Positions 1 to 12,700 of a DNA stretch of 64,000 bases are shown piece by piece; within the stretch, counting starts at the first letter, position 1; each line of letters begins with the position of its first letter. Below the pieces are notes generated by a model, which did no database searches, had not been told where the DNA came from, and worked only from the letters and a program-made list of their open reading frames with translations. This DNA is from Turritopsis dohrnii (lineage: Eukaryota > Cnidaria > Hydrozoa > Anthoathecata > Oceaniidae): NCBI GenBank assembly GCA_027922465.2, contig BQMF02000162.1:124001-188000 (forward strand), given 5' to 3'. Both the position numbers and the translations under genes were made by a program.

Positions 1-340
1 GCTAAGCAACAATGCTGTGCGAGGACCCACTTGTGTTGTTTTGCCTGGAAATATAAATTTTGAAAATGACAATAACTTAAGGAAACTTGGGAAAAATGTG
101 GGATGCCCATTCTGTTCCAGTTTTGAAATTTAGTTACATGTTGAAAACTGTCGAAAATCATGGTGAGGACAAAATTAACTGACCACAGTGTTAAAAACAT
201 CTGTCCATGCAATGGAAGTCAATCAAGGTTACCTCCAACCAAATGTACCCTTCAAAATGGCTAACCTGTACTGAGGTTAAAATCACAATCTTTTCGTATC
301 TTCTGATTTGTTGAATGCCTTCTGCTCCTCTATTTGAAAG

Positions 341-466
341 ATTTCGTAAAGGTTTACGAGATTTGTAACCCCTGTTTACGACTGTTACGTGACCATTTGC
401 ACAATTTCGTAAAGGCTTACGAGATTTGTTACCAATGTTTGCGACTGTTACGTGACCATTTGCATG
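341..466. repeat. 63-bp tandem duplication
   Basis: Two adjacent units starting ATTTCGTAAAGGTTTACGAG and ATTTCGTAAAGGCTTACGAG, both ending GTTACGTGACCATTTGCA. Confidence 0.8.
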
Positions 467-817
467 ATTTCATGCTAGTTCAAGAATACTGAAATGTTCA
501 TGTCGTGGTGCCATTCAGAAACAAAAACGGTCGTTAATTTTCGAGTATTTAAACAGTGGACTATAAAATATATCGTTACATTATATACATAGAAAAAATT
601 ATTTCTCTAAAAAAACTAAGTATCTTTAATTTCTACTTGGCAGCGAAATTTCTTCCATGAAAGTTGGTGACGAATTTCATTGCTCTCCATTCAATCTCCA
701 TTGAATTGTGGTTAGCAACAATCAATAGAACTTTGTTACCATGCCTTTTTGACATGCTGATGGTTGTTCAATTTGGAAACGAAGTATCTGTATTTTCTGG
801 ATATAAAAGGTTTGTAC

Positions 818-1027
818 CATTTTATGAATACTTTTTCCTGAAGTCGCCCGTATCCATTTACGGGCAACCGATGTTCTTCCTGGACACATCCACGAGAGAC
901 TCTCAGCATTCACATATCCAGATAATCTCTCAGTTGCCGGTGTTTTTGTCAGGATGTCTTTACAAAACAAAGGCTGTCTTGATTTTCGAATTCCTTTTGT
1001 TCTGTATCCGACATAAACATGAGATGA
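818..1027 (-). CDS. Possible further exon of the partial coiled-coil gene
   Basis: Open frame of exactly 70 codons between an AG (TCTAG at 1028) and a GT donor (AAAATG|GTACAA at 818). Both ends are phase 0, as required to follow the exon ending at 1534. It reads SSHVYVGYRTKG..., then KDILTKTPATERLSGY and SLSWMCPGRTSVARKW. The acceptor has a poor pyrimidine tract and I recognise no homologue, so this may be chance. Confidence 0.25.
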
Positions 1028-1274
1028 CTAGACTATATCAGCTAGCCTATAACAGCTAGACTGCTCAGCCATTTTTATCGAAAGCGACCGTGCAAATTTT
1101 ATTAAATGTTTGAGCTAAGACTAGTTTGCGTTGTAGCTGTGTTAGTTCAGATATCTTGTCGTCTAACAATGTGAAATTTCGATGGAACAAGATTTCGTCG
1201 AATCCCTAAAGTTCGAAAAATAAATGATTGAACATGGTTTCGTCTTAAAAATTTTGGTTACTTTGGAAACACTA

Positions 1275-1471
1275 AAGCTTGGTTTCCAATAAAATTATTT
1301 TTGTTGCGCAACCGTTTTGCAGCACTTTGTTGTGCAACAAGTGTAGGAAATTGTTGCAGAGATAGATTTTTTTCTATCTCTGCAACAGGTGTTGTACAAC
1401 ATATCTTTTGTTCTGAAAAACGGTTGCACAACCGTTGTGCAACAAAAATAATTTTATTGGAAACCAAGCTT
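1275..1471. mobile_element. Near-perfect palindromic foldback element
   Basis: AAGCTTGGTTTCCAATAAAA starts one arm and TTTTATTGGAAACCAAGCTT ends the other. Inner arms (GTTGCGCAACCG / CGGTTGTGCAAC) and the centre (AGATAGATTTTTTTCTATCT) also pair. About 197 bp, nearly a complete hairpin. It starts 62 bp past the donor at 1534 and explains the two overlapping ORFs here. Confidence 0.85.
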
Positions 1472-1533
1472 AAAGAACCAAAAGCAAAATTGACTATTGA
1501 CACAACAAAGTAAACAATTGAAAAACAAATCAC

Positions 1534-2900
1534 CTTTCTAATGTCTTGCAAATTTTCTTCTTCACTTAAAGGTGTGGTTATGATCGATGACCTCTTGCCA
1601 GCTGTAGCAGTTTTGGCTTGGTCATGCAAACTTTTCATGTACTCTTGCAAATCCGCTATGTTTCTATGTTGAAGGATACTGTGAAGGTCGTCCACGAATT
1701 TTGGAATGACAAGGTTCTGGCGTTTCTCATATCTAGTCCTTGTTTTGTTAAGCCATTTATCATAACCTAGTGAAGCAAACAAACAAACATGACATGATTC
1801 GTAGGAGGTTTGGATTTAACGATGGCATTTTACCCCGAGACATTAAAATACCGGGTTGGCGTCCGGCGGGGTCAGTCTTGCTCAATGGAGGGGAAGGCTT
1901 CTTCAGCTTTGGTAGGCAACCTTCCTAGAGATGGTTGCCATAATTGCCTTTAGGGGCAGGTAGAAATATCATCCGGTCTAGTACTCCTACTTCGTCTATT
2001 AGTGTGCTGCTTGCATTGTTATATCTACTCTAGGATGATGAACACCAGTCTCCTTATCTTGCTCAGCTGTCTGCCTAGTAGTGGCTTTGGCCTAGCAGGG
2101 AGCAACCTATTTAAAAAAAAATATAGATTGAAACTTACTTTTTCTTAACGTATCTGCGTACCAATCGTATTCTTGTTGATCATAAGTCGACATGTTTGTG
2201 GATGCTATGGAAACGAAAGGAGAATGATACGTAACTAACGAAAATTGGTCCTTGCTATTGGAGTTGCATTATTGCTGGTTTTTGTGAGCATTATCCTCAA
2301 ATATCTTTCAACGATCATCAGTTAAGGAGGTAGATACGAGTTCATGATGAAGTGTTTTTGGAGGTGCCAATAGACCTTTCCATGAATTACATCACCGCAA
2401 GCAACGCCTCGTTTTCAAACTGAATATTAATGACTTTTACGTCGTTTACAAAGAGAAACGATATCTCAGTGAAAAAGTTTTCACGAAATTCTTTTATTCA
2501 GGTTGAGCACGTAATAATCCATAAACGTAGAAACGAGGCGATGCTTGTAATGACGTAATTTATGTAAAGGTCTATTATTACTAATTCTTTATGAACATTA
2601 TCCTCAAGTACGCTTGCTTCTTTTAAGCGGTCAACAGATAACAAAGTAAATGCATTTCAAGAGAACGAATCAAGTATCAAATAATTTCTTCGGTTTTTGT
2701 TTTCATTTCTTATGACAGTAACACAATAACATGTTATGTACCCAATTCGTTTCTGATCAGTAGATCCTGGATGTCCGTCTTCAGTTTCTCTATATACTGT
2801 CTTTCCTGTTTCTCTTGCATCAAGACTTTTTCCAAGCCATTTGCTATTTCGTTGTAACTGTACAGTGTTTGTGTTAGATTGTCACACGAAGTGTTAGCAA
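1534..2900 (-). CDS. Partial coiled-coil gene, three exons, unrecognised
   Basis: Exons 2900-2742, 2204-2139 and 1766-1534 join in frame with good acceptors (CTTTTGCTTTTAG, TTTCCATAG, GCTTCACTAG) and GT donors. The product reads ANTSCDNLTQTLYSYNEI..., then a Lys/Glu/Gln helix (KVLMQEKQERQYIEKL), a YDQQEYDWYADTLRKSYDKW segment and a further charged helix. I found no first exon, so the start is missing. The first exon begins at phase 1. It ends at phase 0 and must continue downstream; a candidate is 1027-818. It lies 400 bp beyond the end of the giant gene on the same strand. It could be a separate secreted coiled-coil gene or an alternative 3' end of the giant gene. The helical start loosely recalls the N-terminal helices of prolyl 4-hydroxylase alpha subunits, but no other part supports that. 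Confidence 0.55.
1810..2112. repeat. GC-richer insert ending in poly-A, possibly SINE-like
   Basis: A block of clearly higher GC than its surroundings (GGTTGGCGTCCGGCGGGGTC, CTAGCAGGGAGCAACC) ending in TTTAAAAAAAAAT. No ORF and no inverted ends. The poly-A end suggests a retroposed short element, but I see no A/B box that I can defend. Confidence 0.3.
2369..2576. mobile_element. MITE family 3 copy
   Basis: About 208 bp with inverted ends AATAGACCTTTCCATGAATT / AATTTATGTAAAGGTCTATT. Contains CAACGCCTCGTTTTCAAACT and its partial inverse AAACGAGGCG. About 85% alike to the copy at 37024-37231 by eye. In an intron of the partial coiled-coil gene. Confidence 0.75.
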
Positions 2901-3080
2901 CTAAAAGCAAAAGAAGAATAATTTTGGGTGTGTGTAACCATGAATCTTTTTGAAACACATTCCTTATCAGCTATTTTGACGTCTGCTTTGACGTCCGTTT
3001 ATTTTCATTTTCATGTTGTTTGATGTTTGTCTCATAGAATTTGACATTTTTACAAAATTGCGTCATTTAAAACCGACGTA

Positions 3081-3241
3081 GGATAACTTCGTCGGGGAAA
3101 AGTGACGAAATTTTTGCTTCGCGACGAAAATTTTGAAAAAGTGAAATTTATAACAAAGTATTAGTAAAATTTTGCAAAATGACGAAATTTTCCCAGACGA
3201 AAAATTTTCCCCGACGTAAATTTTCTCCGACGAAGTTATCC
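3081..3241. mobile_element. MITE family 2 copy
   Basis: About 160 bp with perfect 15-bp inverted ends GGATAACTTCGTCGG / CCGACGAAGTTATCC. The interior is full of (T)GACGAAAATTTT-type words. Located just beyond the stop of the first giant gene, so it may form part of its 3' UTR. Confidence 0.8.
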
Positions 3242-3296
3242 CCGATAAAACAGAATCGGCGTTAAAGTAAGTATCGTTATCATCATGATGGCGACA

Positions 3297-6200
3297 CTAA
3301 CTGGTTAAAGGACGTAGATTCTCTAAATTGAAGCTTCCGTCATTGTTACTGCCGTTGTTGTTGGTTTCTTGGTGACCATAGAGTGCCGTGATAATGTTGT
3401 TATGGAAGGAGTAAGTCGGCTCTGGTTCGTATAATATTTTTTCGTAGTAATGCTCAAGGGGTGAAGGAACATACAGACGTTTGGCCTAAAACAGAAAGTG
3501 AATGAGTAAATAAGTGACAAGGAGTGGCTTCGTTCCATTACACTAAACTCTAGTGCTCCCAACCCAAGGTATAGTAATTTTGCAGTTATTGTTATGGACC
3601 AATGTTTGCTTGTCTTGACGTTCAACTTCATTCTTGAGCACTTGACTCAACTGAAAGAATTAAATGCTGTTGAATGATAACCATAAAGGGTGGTTTCCAC
3701 GTAAAGATTTTTGAAAAATTTTCTTTTAAGCAGATGTTTTAATGCTTTAAATTTAAATTGTACACCAAAAAAGTCAAGTTTTAACGTCTCAACTCATTAT
3801 TATTGGAATTATTCATGACCGCGTTGACTTTTTGATGTGCAATTTAAATTTAAAGCCTTAAAACAGCAGCTAAAAAGAAAAATCTTTCAAGAATCTCTAC
3901 GTGTAAACCCCCCTTACGAAAGATGCTAATAACATCAATAAGTAAGTGAGTTATCCAGAGTGTTTGAGTCTTTAGGTTGGTTTCCTGCTCACTAACTTGC
4001 TACTAGATAGTGGACTTATTGCCAGAAGTACACATGACATTGTTCTCACTTACTCAAGACCAATGTCCTGTATTCATTAATAACTTTTGAACCCAAACAA
4101 GTACAAATGAAGATTAAAAACAGTATTGCAATCACCTTCTTCCGGGCTGACTGATCTTTCATTTTGTGTTCTTGTTTTTCAGCTTTTTCACTTTCCCTTT
4201 CAAGTTTTTCAAACTCTTTTTCTTTCTCTTTCAAACCTGATTTCATTGTTTTTGATTCTGGGTATTGCTGATCAATTGCATCGTTACCTATTGTAAAACA
4301 TATCAAAGTACACTTTGCGAAGAAGAAAAATGTTGTAGGGACTTATCAGATTAAACGTATGATATAAGTGTCCGGTCTCGTGTAGAACAGTTTCAAATAC
4401 AATCACTTTACTTCATTGCCACGCCCTATTTTTTAACGCCAAAGGTGTTTGAAAATCAACTATCATAGCGAGTCTTTAAACTGGGCGATTCTAATCAACG
4501 CCCGTTCAGAATTAAGAAGATGACAGATTACTAAATTAACCGTACCTATTGTTTCAAACATTTTACCATTCAAGCATAAATTACCCGCCATTTTCAAAGT
4601 GGATTTCATGATACTCAAACTCGCATTAAAACCAGTACACAGACCTCCCGTTTCTGCCAAGTTAGCGTGAATACAAAAATAATGAACTTGTAGAAGATCT
4701 TCCAATGCCATCTTTGCCATTTTACCGGCCAATTCGGTGCCAATGTTTACCAGTTTTTCAATCGCGTTAAGTAAGCTCTTAGCCAGACTTTTTGGTAGTT
4801 TAGCCAACTTAGCAAAGACTTTGGCAAACTTGACGGATATTCTGGCACCTGCTAGAGCAACCAACTTCATCTACAAAAATGATATTGAAATGGGTTTGGT
4901 TTCAAAGATTGATGGACAACTTGTCGTGTAATTTCGTGAAAGGGTTTCAAATTTGAAAAACATTTCCATGCCTAGGCTTGATGTGTTTGGCACGTCTTTA
5001 ATAATCCTTTCTCATCCCAGTAGGCAAAATCGTCAAAAAATCACTGTGACGGAGAGAATTTTTATTGAAATTGTGTGTAAATTTCTATAGAAATGCACTC
5101 CTTCGCAGAGATTTTTTAATAAATGTGTCGGCTGGGATCACAGTTACCACGTTGTCCTTCACGTATGCGTTACAGCGATTTTGCATACTACGTTTCAATG
5201 TTTTGTTAAGTAATTATTATATCATTTCGTTCCAGAAAGACTTATTTTGTGTAGGACCTCCAAACGTGTTGGCTAAACCACTATTACTATAGTACGCCAT
5301 TGTACGTTTGTATATCATGTTTCTTTATTGAATTTCTTACCTTCACGATTGCTTTCGACATCAAATTATATCCTCTTTTCTTGAATTTCTCATTTTCACA
5401 TTTTAGTATACACTGAAGATCCTGTGTTCTTTTCACGCATGGTTTGTACTCTCTACATGATAGCCAACGCCCAAATGTTTTAATACACTGGGGTTCATCC
5501 ACATAAGACCCTTGACACACTGAAAAGAAAACATATTTTTCAGTCTAAGGCCTGTTTTTACTATTGAAATATAAAGACTCATAAAAAGAAAACAAAACGA
5601 TAATAATCAACAAAACGATAATCCTTGTCATTCAAACTGGAAACAATACCCAGTGGGTAAAATCATCAAAAAGTCACTGCGTCAAAGAGCATTTTTATTG
5701 AAATTGTGTGTATATTTCTATAAAAATGCACTCCTTCGCAGAGATTTATAACAAATGTGCCGACTGGGTATGCTGACGCAGAGAGAAAAAGGAAAAACCA
5801 AGATTTAACCATAATTTATAGTTGGTCCAGGCACATGTTTGAGTTAATACAAATACATCTTCAATTTGTTTATAAAGCACTTTTGGGAGAGTGCTACGTT
5901 GTTGTTTTGATAGGGAAAACCTTCGATCGACTTTAGTTTTAGCACTCCTGCTAGTTACTTGAACCTACCTGTCAATCATTCAGATACTCACATTTACACG
6001 AAGTCTGTTGAATACTATCAAATTAAGGATAATTCATACCTTTAGGACATTCCGCAAAACAGTTTGCCAATACTTCGTGTCGGTTCCGTAAAAGTTGCCG
6101 AGTATCTCCGTTTAATTCCAATTCCTTTTCTTTGATACGAGCTTCTTGAGCTGTTAGTTCAGCCTTTGCGCGTGCGTACAAATCATTTGCTTTTTTAACC

Positions 6201-6703
6201 TGTTATCAACAGAAACAATCAGCAGACTCTCTCTTAATATATCAGGGACTATTTTTCATAACGCTAGGTACAGGAACTACCTTAATTTCGTTGGGGAAAA
6301 TTACGTCATTTTGCAAATTTTTACTAATACTTTCTTGTAAATTTCACTTTCGTCGCGGAAAATTTTCGTCACGAAGCAAAAATTTCGTCAATTTTCCCCC
6401 GACTAAATTATCCCCGATAAAGTATTTTTCATAATGGCAGGTACGAGTGCGTGAAAATTTGTATTGGGCAAACCTCATCCCCGTTTCTTTCCCATTAACT
6501 ATCTGGACAATATCCAAATTTTACTACCATCTAGAAAGATCGAAAAGCCACAAAGCCCTTGGTACTAGGTTGATGTTGAATAGTATTCTTACCTTTTCTT
6601 TGACGCGATTAATGGCTTGTCTTGCCATCCCTGATAATTCGTTCAAGTTCTTTGTTATTACTTCTGATAGCTTATCCAACTTGACTGATAAACAACCATC
6701 AAG
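3297..6703 (-). CDS. Exons 9-15: coiled coil, cysteine cluster and C-terminal tail
   Basis: Exons 6703-6593 and 6199-6040 encode a heptad-like helix (LDKLSEVITKNLNELSGM, VKKANDLYARAKAELTAQEA). It ends at CFAEC and is followed by a 60-residue segment with seven cysteines (CQGSY, QCIKTF, LSCREYKPCVKR, LQCILKCEN). Exon 4870-4546 carries an amphipathic alanine/lysine helix and three more cysteines. Exon 4287-4136 is a Glu/Lys coiled coil. Exon 3650-3564 joins the last exon, 3485-3297, which ends in an Asn/Gly/Ser-rich tail and TAG at 3297. The helix-then-cysteine arrangement is what I recall at the end of family members. If the exon 14 donor were skipped, translation would stop 13 codons later. 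Confidence 0.75.
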
Positions 6704-9700
6704 CTAAAACATTAGTTCAAATGAAATGCAAAGGATCAAATGTTATTTACTAATACTTTTAAATACCAAGTTTCAATGAGTGTCAAGCGTGAAGCGCCCT
6801 TTTGAATTTTAAACAAACACTGGACAATGCTTTGCTGTAGTGCTATTGAAAAAACTTCTTATTAGTACGTTACTATTACTTAATGACTTGGGTTTCCTCC
6901 ATTAAAATTGCCTAGGTTTAAGAGGTTTCCCATTTGATAATCTGACAGTTACCTTAAATGCTGCTGTGGAAACACCTTGTTCAGTAGAAGCTTCAACCAA
7001 GAGATTGCCTTCAACCAAATCAAACAAATTGGCTCTCAATGATAGTATCAGGTGTTGCTTTGTAATTGAAAGTTTTGATGCTGCCTGCATCCCAAGTAAA
7101 CATGCCACGCCTTCAGCTTTAATATACATTTCATTTTTATTTATTTTCAAAGCAAATTCTGGACCGTTCATCGGGTCGTCCATATCCCCATGCATTTTGA
7201 TCAAACCATGTGCCAATTCTATCGGAGCCAGTTTGACATCGATATCGATTTCGTCGGACGTCAATTTTACTTTACACGTTCCTTCGTAACCAAGAATATT
7301 GATGGTACCAGAAATCATAAATCCAAAATCCACACGAACATTTTCTTTGGAGAGCTCGATCCCTTCAAACAAACAAGAGAACCTTCGTGAAAACGTGAGG
7401 TAATGAGGAATGTAGTTCGAGTAATGTAAGACAATCACTTGAATATTATGGTTTAAAGATTTTATAAATCCCTCCGCACACTGACATCTAAAATCAGCCT
7501 AAGCGATATTCTCATGATATTTTGTTGGGCAAAACTGACTTACTGCAGCGAAGAGCATTGTCCTTGAATAATGTCTGTATTAGAGAAGTGTACTTCTTTG
7601 CAGTGATTTTGCAACTGGGATGAAATCGCTTTAAATTTAAAACATACCTTTTGGGTTCGATGTAAAGGCCACCAGAAGACCTTTAGGAAAGCCACTCTCT
7701 TTCAAATGAGCTGGTAAAGTCACAGTTTTGTTGAATGCTTTCATCAGATCATCAATCGATAACTTATCGAGTTTTCCATAGAAGTAGTTCCCGGATGGAT
7801 CTGATGGATCGAATCCAAAAAAGATTTTTGCTTTTATTTCGTTTCCAGAACCAAGGATTCCAAACCATAAGTCACCACCAAGTTCTAACGGATGGAAAAA
7901 CAAAAGAGTTATATTCAGGCCCGTTGCAATATTCACAAATGTGTGAACATACATGGTTGCAATCGCCAAAACTTCTGAACTTCTTGAACTTTGTAAAGTT
8001 TAAGTTAGCAAGGTTTTACTATGGATTTGATTCGATTCAATTTTGAAACTTTAGTAACATTGCTAAATAGTTGAACTTTGATGGAATGAATGTTGCTGCA
8101 GATGATTGGTTCGAGTAATACTGAAGTATTGAAAAAGTTCTCTGCAGACACTGAATTCAAGTTAGAAGTTAAGTTGGTAATTGTACACTCAGTTGGTGTA
8201 AAGAAATTTGAAAATTAATTAAAATAATATTTTTTTAAAAAAATGCTATGGCAAAAGTTTTGAATATTTAAAAGTACTTTTTTTAATTTTTTTAATTTTT
8301 TTTCCGTTGGATTTGTAAAAAATTTAGTTACAACTAACTAATTCATTCCAACAAATAAAAAGCCAAAATACAAACAAAATACAAAACAAAACAAATAAAA
8401 AACAGTAGAAGCAAACTTTGTAACGACAATAGATGTCAGTCAACTGCAGATTTAGCTTAAATTCCCTGAGTGACTCTGAGACTTTGTTTGACGCTGAAAA
8501 ATGATTCAATGCCAACATTACACAATATTACTCTTGCAAAAGTATTCGGATATTCCGGTCCTGTAAATACTCTAGGTTGTCAGGGTTCTCATTGAGAAGA
8601 AAGCGAAATATTCTGAGTAACCATAATAAAAATCTGACGTAAATGTATTGCAATGATCAGCAATGAATAGTATAAATGATTTGAAACATATACACGTACC
8701 AAAACTTGGCATTGGTGCACCTGGTTGATATGATAAACCTAATAGAGCATTTCCAATAGCTAAAGATTCTATATTGAATGGTTTCTTCCAAATACCAACC
8801 ATCTTCATATCGAATTGTAAATTTCCAGTCGCTCCAAGAGTTATCGCACCTGTAAATGGAAGCAGTCATCACCATTATCTTTCATTAGTAGAAAATAAGA
8901 TGACCTTTTACAGCGATTATTCGGACCAAGTAATTTTTACAACCCAGCTTACAAAGCCTTCAAATGTGTGTACCTCTGGTTTATAAGATATAAGAGACGT
9001 ATTTACTTCGATTATGAAGTTACTGACTCGGTGTACATTTCTGTGTTCTTACACTGTAGCTATATACTGTGCGTGTAAGGGTCGCTACACAAAACTCCCC
9101 GTAAACTTATGCAAGTTATTTTCAAGATTCTACCTCTCATTTTTCACATTCCTTGCAAGACATTTCCAAAAATTTACTTTTTATTGTAGTAGTTTTTAGT
9201 AAGAGTCAATATTACAAAAGGAAAGATCATTTTAAAGTTTTAAATACCTTGGAATTGCAGTGGAGGTTCTTTCAGCTTCAAATTAGCTTCTATCCAAATG
9301 TTTGAACTCATTCCTTGGATCGACAGTGTCAGTGACATATCATTCAACTTCATTGTCTCTGTTAAATCAGATATACCAGAATGCTGAAGAATCAACTGTA
9401 CACCCTTTGAGGTAAACGAACCGCTTAATTTCAGTTTGTCAGCATCATTCATCATCTCTTTCACAAACAAGCACATTTTGTTGTCTCCACATTCATCGGG
9501 AGGTGCGAATTCAACATCTATTGAAATCCCTAAAATGAATATTGTTATGAAAAGGCCAATTAAAATTGTTTACGCTCATGAACTCTTCCATGTTCTGTAA
9601 GGAAGTTCATTAAAAAACAATATTACCTGCATCAACTTCCATTTTTCTCAACTCTTCCGTTAAAAACTCTTTTGGCATGTTCTTTAATGATTTGACAACA

Positions 9701-12700
9701 CCAAGCGCGTGAGTGTGGTTAGTGACTGGTTCAAATTTACTCAATGTATTGTTTTTGAACAAAAGAGAACCGTTGACACTTGCAATTGTTGCCAAGCTGT
9801 TATTCATATGTATAATCACTGGTGTTGGTGATTTTGTTATATTCTTCTGAATGGTGGCATATTCAATTTTTTTCAATTTGGTTTCATTTTTGCCATTGCC
9901 TTGGAAATGACCATGAAGTTTTCCATCTGCTCGTTTCTGTTGGGTTAATCCAAACTGAAGATTTCTGCTTTTCCCTTTTAATGTGGTTCCTATTACTTCT
10001 TTTCTTGTTGAGTTATTTGTGTATTCGTGTACTTGTGTACCTTCAGTGTTCTTTTGGTTTCTTCTGATAACATCGTCAGCCATTTTAAGATCAGCTGTAG
10101 TGGTGTTTTCAATCCACACTTTGAACGATTCCAAAATGTCTGATGGCTCCTTTTGTTCTCCAGGACTTTCTTCACTATTAGTGTTGTTACCAAACACAGG
10201 TTGTTTCGTATTGGATAACGCTGAATCAATTGCGGTTGCACTTTCTGATATTTTCTCTTTACTAATTGAAAAGTCGCCTTGGTTTTGGCCTGATGACTTT
10301 TTATGCTTGTTGTGAGTGTGAGACTTTGTATGAATTGTTGCTACTGCAGGATCTGATTTGATCTCTTGCTGAACTATTATGGTTCCAGGTGGTTCCAATC
10401 GATTAAAATGATTTGCCTTTACTTTTCTCGGCACCACATTATTTTCTTGCTCATGTTGTTGATAAGAACGATGATGGTGACGATGATGATGGTGATTGCG
10501 GTGGTGGCGATGACGCCTCTGCTTGTGTTGATCATAGTTTACCCGACCATTCTCCTTGTGGTGTTTTCGTACCTTGTGAGGTGTTGTTACCTCCTTGTTA
10601 AACGCAACATTTACAAGTTCTTCGTCGTCACTAGGATAAAGATACTCTCTTATAGCCTCTTCGATTGGGTTCTTGTAATGGATACCTCCTTCCATACTTT
10701 CCTGCAAATTCTTACTAATGTCAGAGTGGTTTTCTTTTTTGACTTTTGATTTTTGTCTTCCATGAATTTTGTTCTTCCTTTCTGCTACTGATTTGTTTCT
10801 TTCTTGTTTTGATTTCCTTTTTTTTGGTTTGTGTTTCTTTTTTTTCATTTTATGGCTTTTTTTTGATGTCGCCATCAAATGGTCTTTAATTTTTTTCGCA
10901 GTCTTCTCTTGGTGATTAACGGGTCGTTTCTTCATCTCCTTCTTACTATTATGCTTCAGCTCATCTGATTGCAAAAGATCTTCCCCAAAATCTATAGTAT
11001 TGTTATAAAGGTTGTAGGCATCATCAGATGTTTCTGGTATCAACGCTCGTTTTATATCAAGCATCCCGTTCCGATACTCATGCTCCAAATTTTTTTCTTT
11101 ATTAGAATTCATTACTTGGTACGCTTCAATGATATCATCCATTTTAGTGAAGCTTCTTCCAAAACCCAACTTGTTTCTGGTTTTCTTATTTGGGTGCAAA
11201 GTCTTTCTCAGTTTTACGTGATGGGTTTTATTAAAGATTTTCGTTCTTGGGGATGCATTTCTTAGATAGATGTTATCTTCATTAGCTTCAAAATTGCTAA
11301 TTTTGGCAATATCACTTTTGACTTCGTCTTCTAAAGCATCTTCAATATTAGTATTATTTTTGAGTTCAATACCAATAGGTCTTTTCCATGTGTGCATTGA
11401 TGGTCTTAATATGCTTTCGTATTTTTGATTGACAAGGCTGTCATCAAAATCTGCTTTGGAAATGCTATCATCAATACTTTCATCTACTTTCACTGTTTTT
11501 GGTTTTTCTTCTACATTTTCCCTATCCCCTCTATATTTCTGCTTGTTTTGTTCTTTATTGTGTGCGGAGTGTGGTTTTGAAAGCTCTTTTTGTAGCAACG
11601 GAATTTGATTGTCTTGGGTTTGATGGTGACTTTTTCGCTTTAAATGAACAACCCTATGTTGATCAGGTTTGTGGAGATGCCTTAAACTAGTAAGACTATC
11701 TTCAAAGCTGCCTTCTTGGTCTACATATGTATAATTGTTTTGTTTCGTAATTGGAAAATTTTTGCTGTTCTTCTTATGGTTCTTGTGCAAATTTGACAAG
11801 CCTTGTGTTTCAACTGATATATGGTTTGTCTTACTATCTGGCCGAATTTCCATTAAAACTTGCAAATTTTTATTTTTGACCAGATATAAGGATTTATTTT
11901 TCATGCTGTTTAAATTATGTTGATTGTGCTTCAAATTATGACCAAAATGAGACAGAATACTGGCCACGTTCTCCACATTTCTAGAACTATCATCGAGCTG
12001 TTCCTCATTTGTTTTTCCACCTATGTTCACTAAGCTTTCATCACTTTCAGTATCATCTTGTTTCAAATTGCTACCTTCGCTTTTCACTTCATTAAGCTTC
12101 TTTTGAACAAGAGCAGTTAATGCTTTTGTATCAAGGTTTTTTGTATCTTCACCTTCCTGGATTTCGATTGGTGTTGGATTTGATTTTGAATTTTCGTTGT
12201 CTTCAACTTCCTTTTCGTTATCACTTTCTTCCTCTTCTTCTTCTTCTGTTTTAACTGGTGCAGTTTGTTTTAAAGATTCGTCTTTCAAATAATCGTCATC
12301 TTCATCATTGGAAAGCTTCACACTGCCATCACTATTATGAATGGCAATATCCTTGATAGAATCATCTGGAACTGGTTTGTTTCCTTCAGCTGAATTTGTG
12401 ATTTCGGTATCAGCTATTGGTTCTGCTTGGGAACTTTGGATTGAATCGTCAGAATTATCTTTAAGTGTATCATCATCATGCGTTGCATTATCTTTAAGTG
12501 TATCATCATCGTGTGTTGCATTATCTTTAAGTGTATCATCATCATGTGTTGCGTTATCTTTAAGTGCATCATCATCATGTGTTGCCAAGGCTTCACCCAT
12601 GTTTGTGTCGGTGCTTCCTTTTACTGAATTCTGATTTTGCTCAGGTGGTTCTGCATCATCTCCTTCCTCTTCTTGATCTGATGACGTATTTGCTTTACCT

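Noticed and set aside
664..1059. 131-codon plus-strand ORF
   Set aside because: Begins at TTG rather than ATG, shows no domain, and lies opposite a possible minus-strand exon.
2734..2958. Secreted 74-residue protein starting VFQKDSWLHTPKIILLLLL
   Set aside because: The frame has no ATG (it opens with GTG), and the hydrophobic part is the pyrimidine-rich CTTCTTTTGCTTTTAG of a splice acceptor. I call an exon from 2900 instead.
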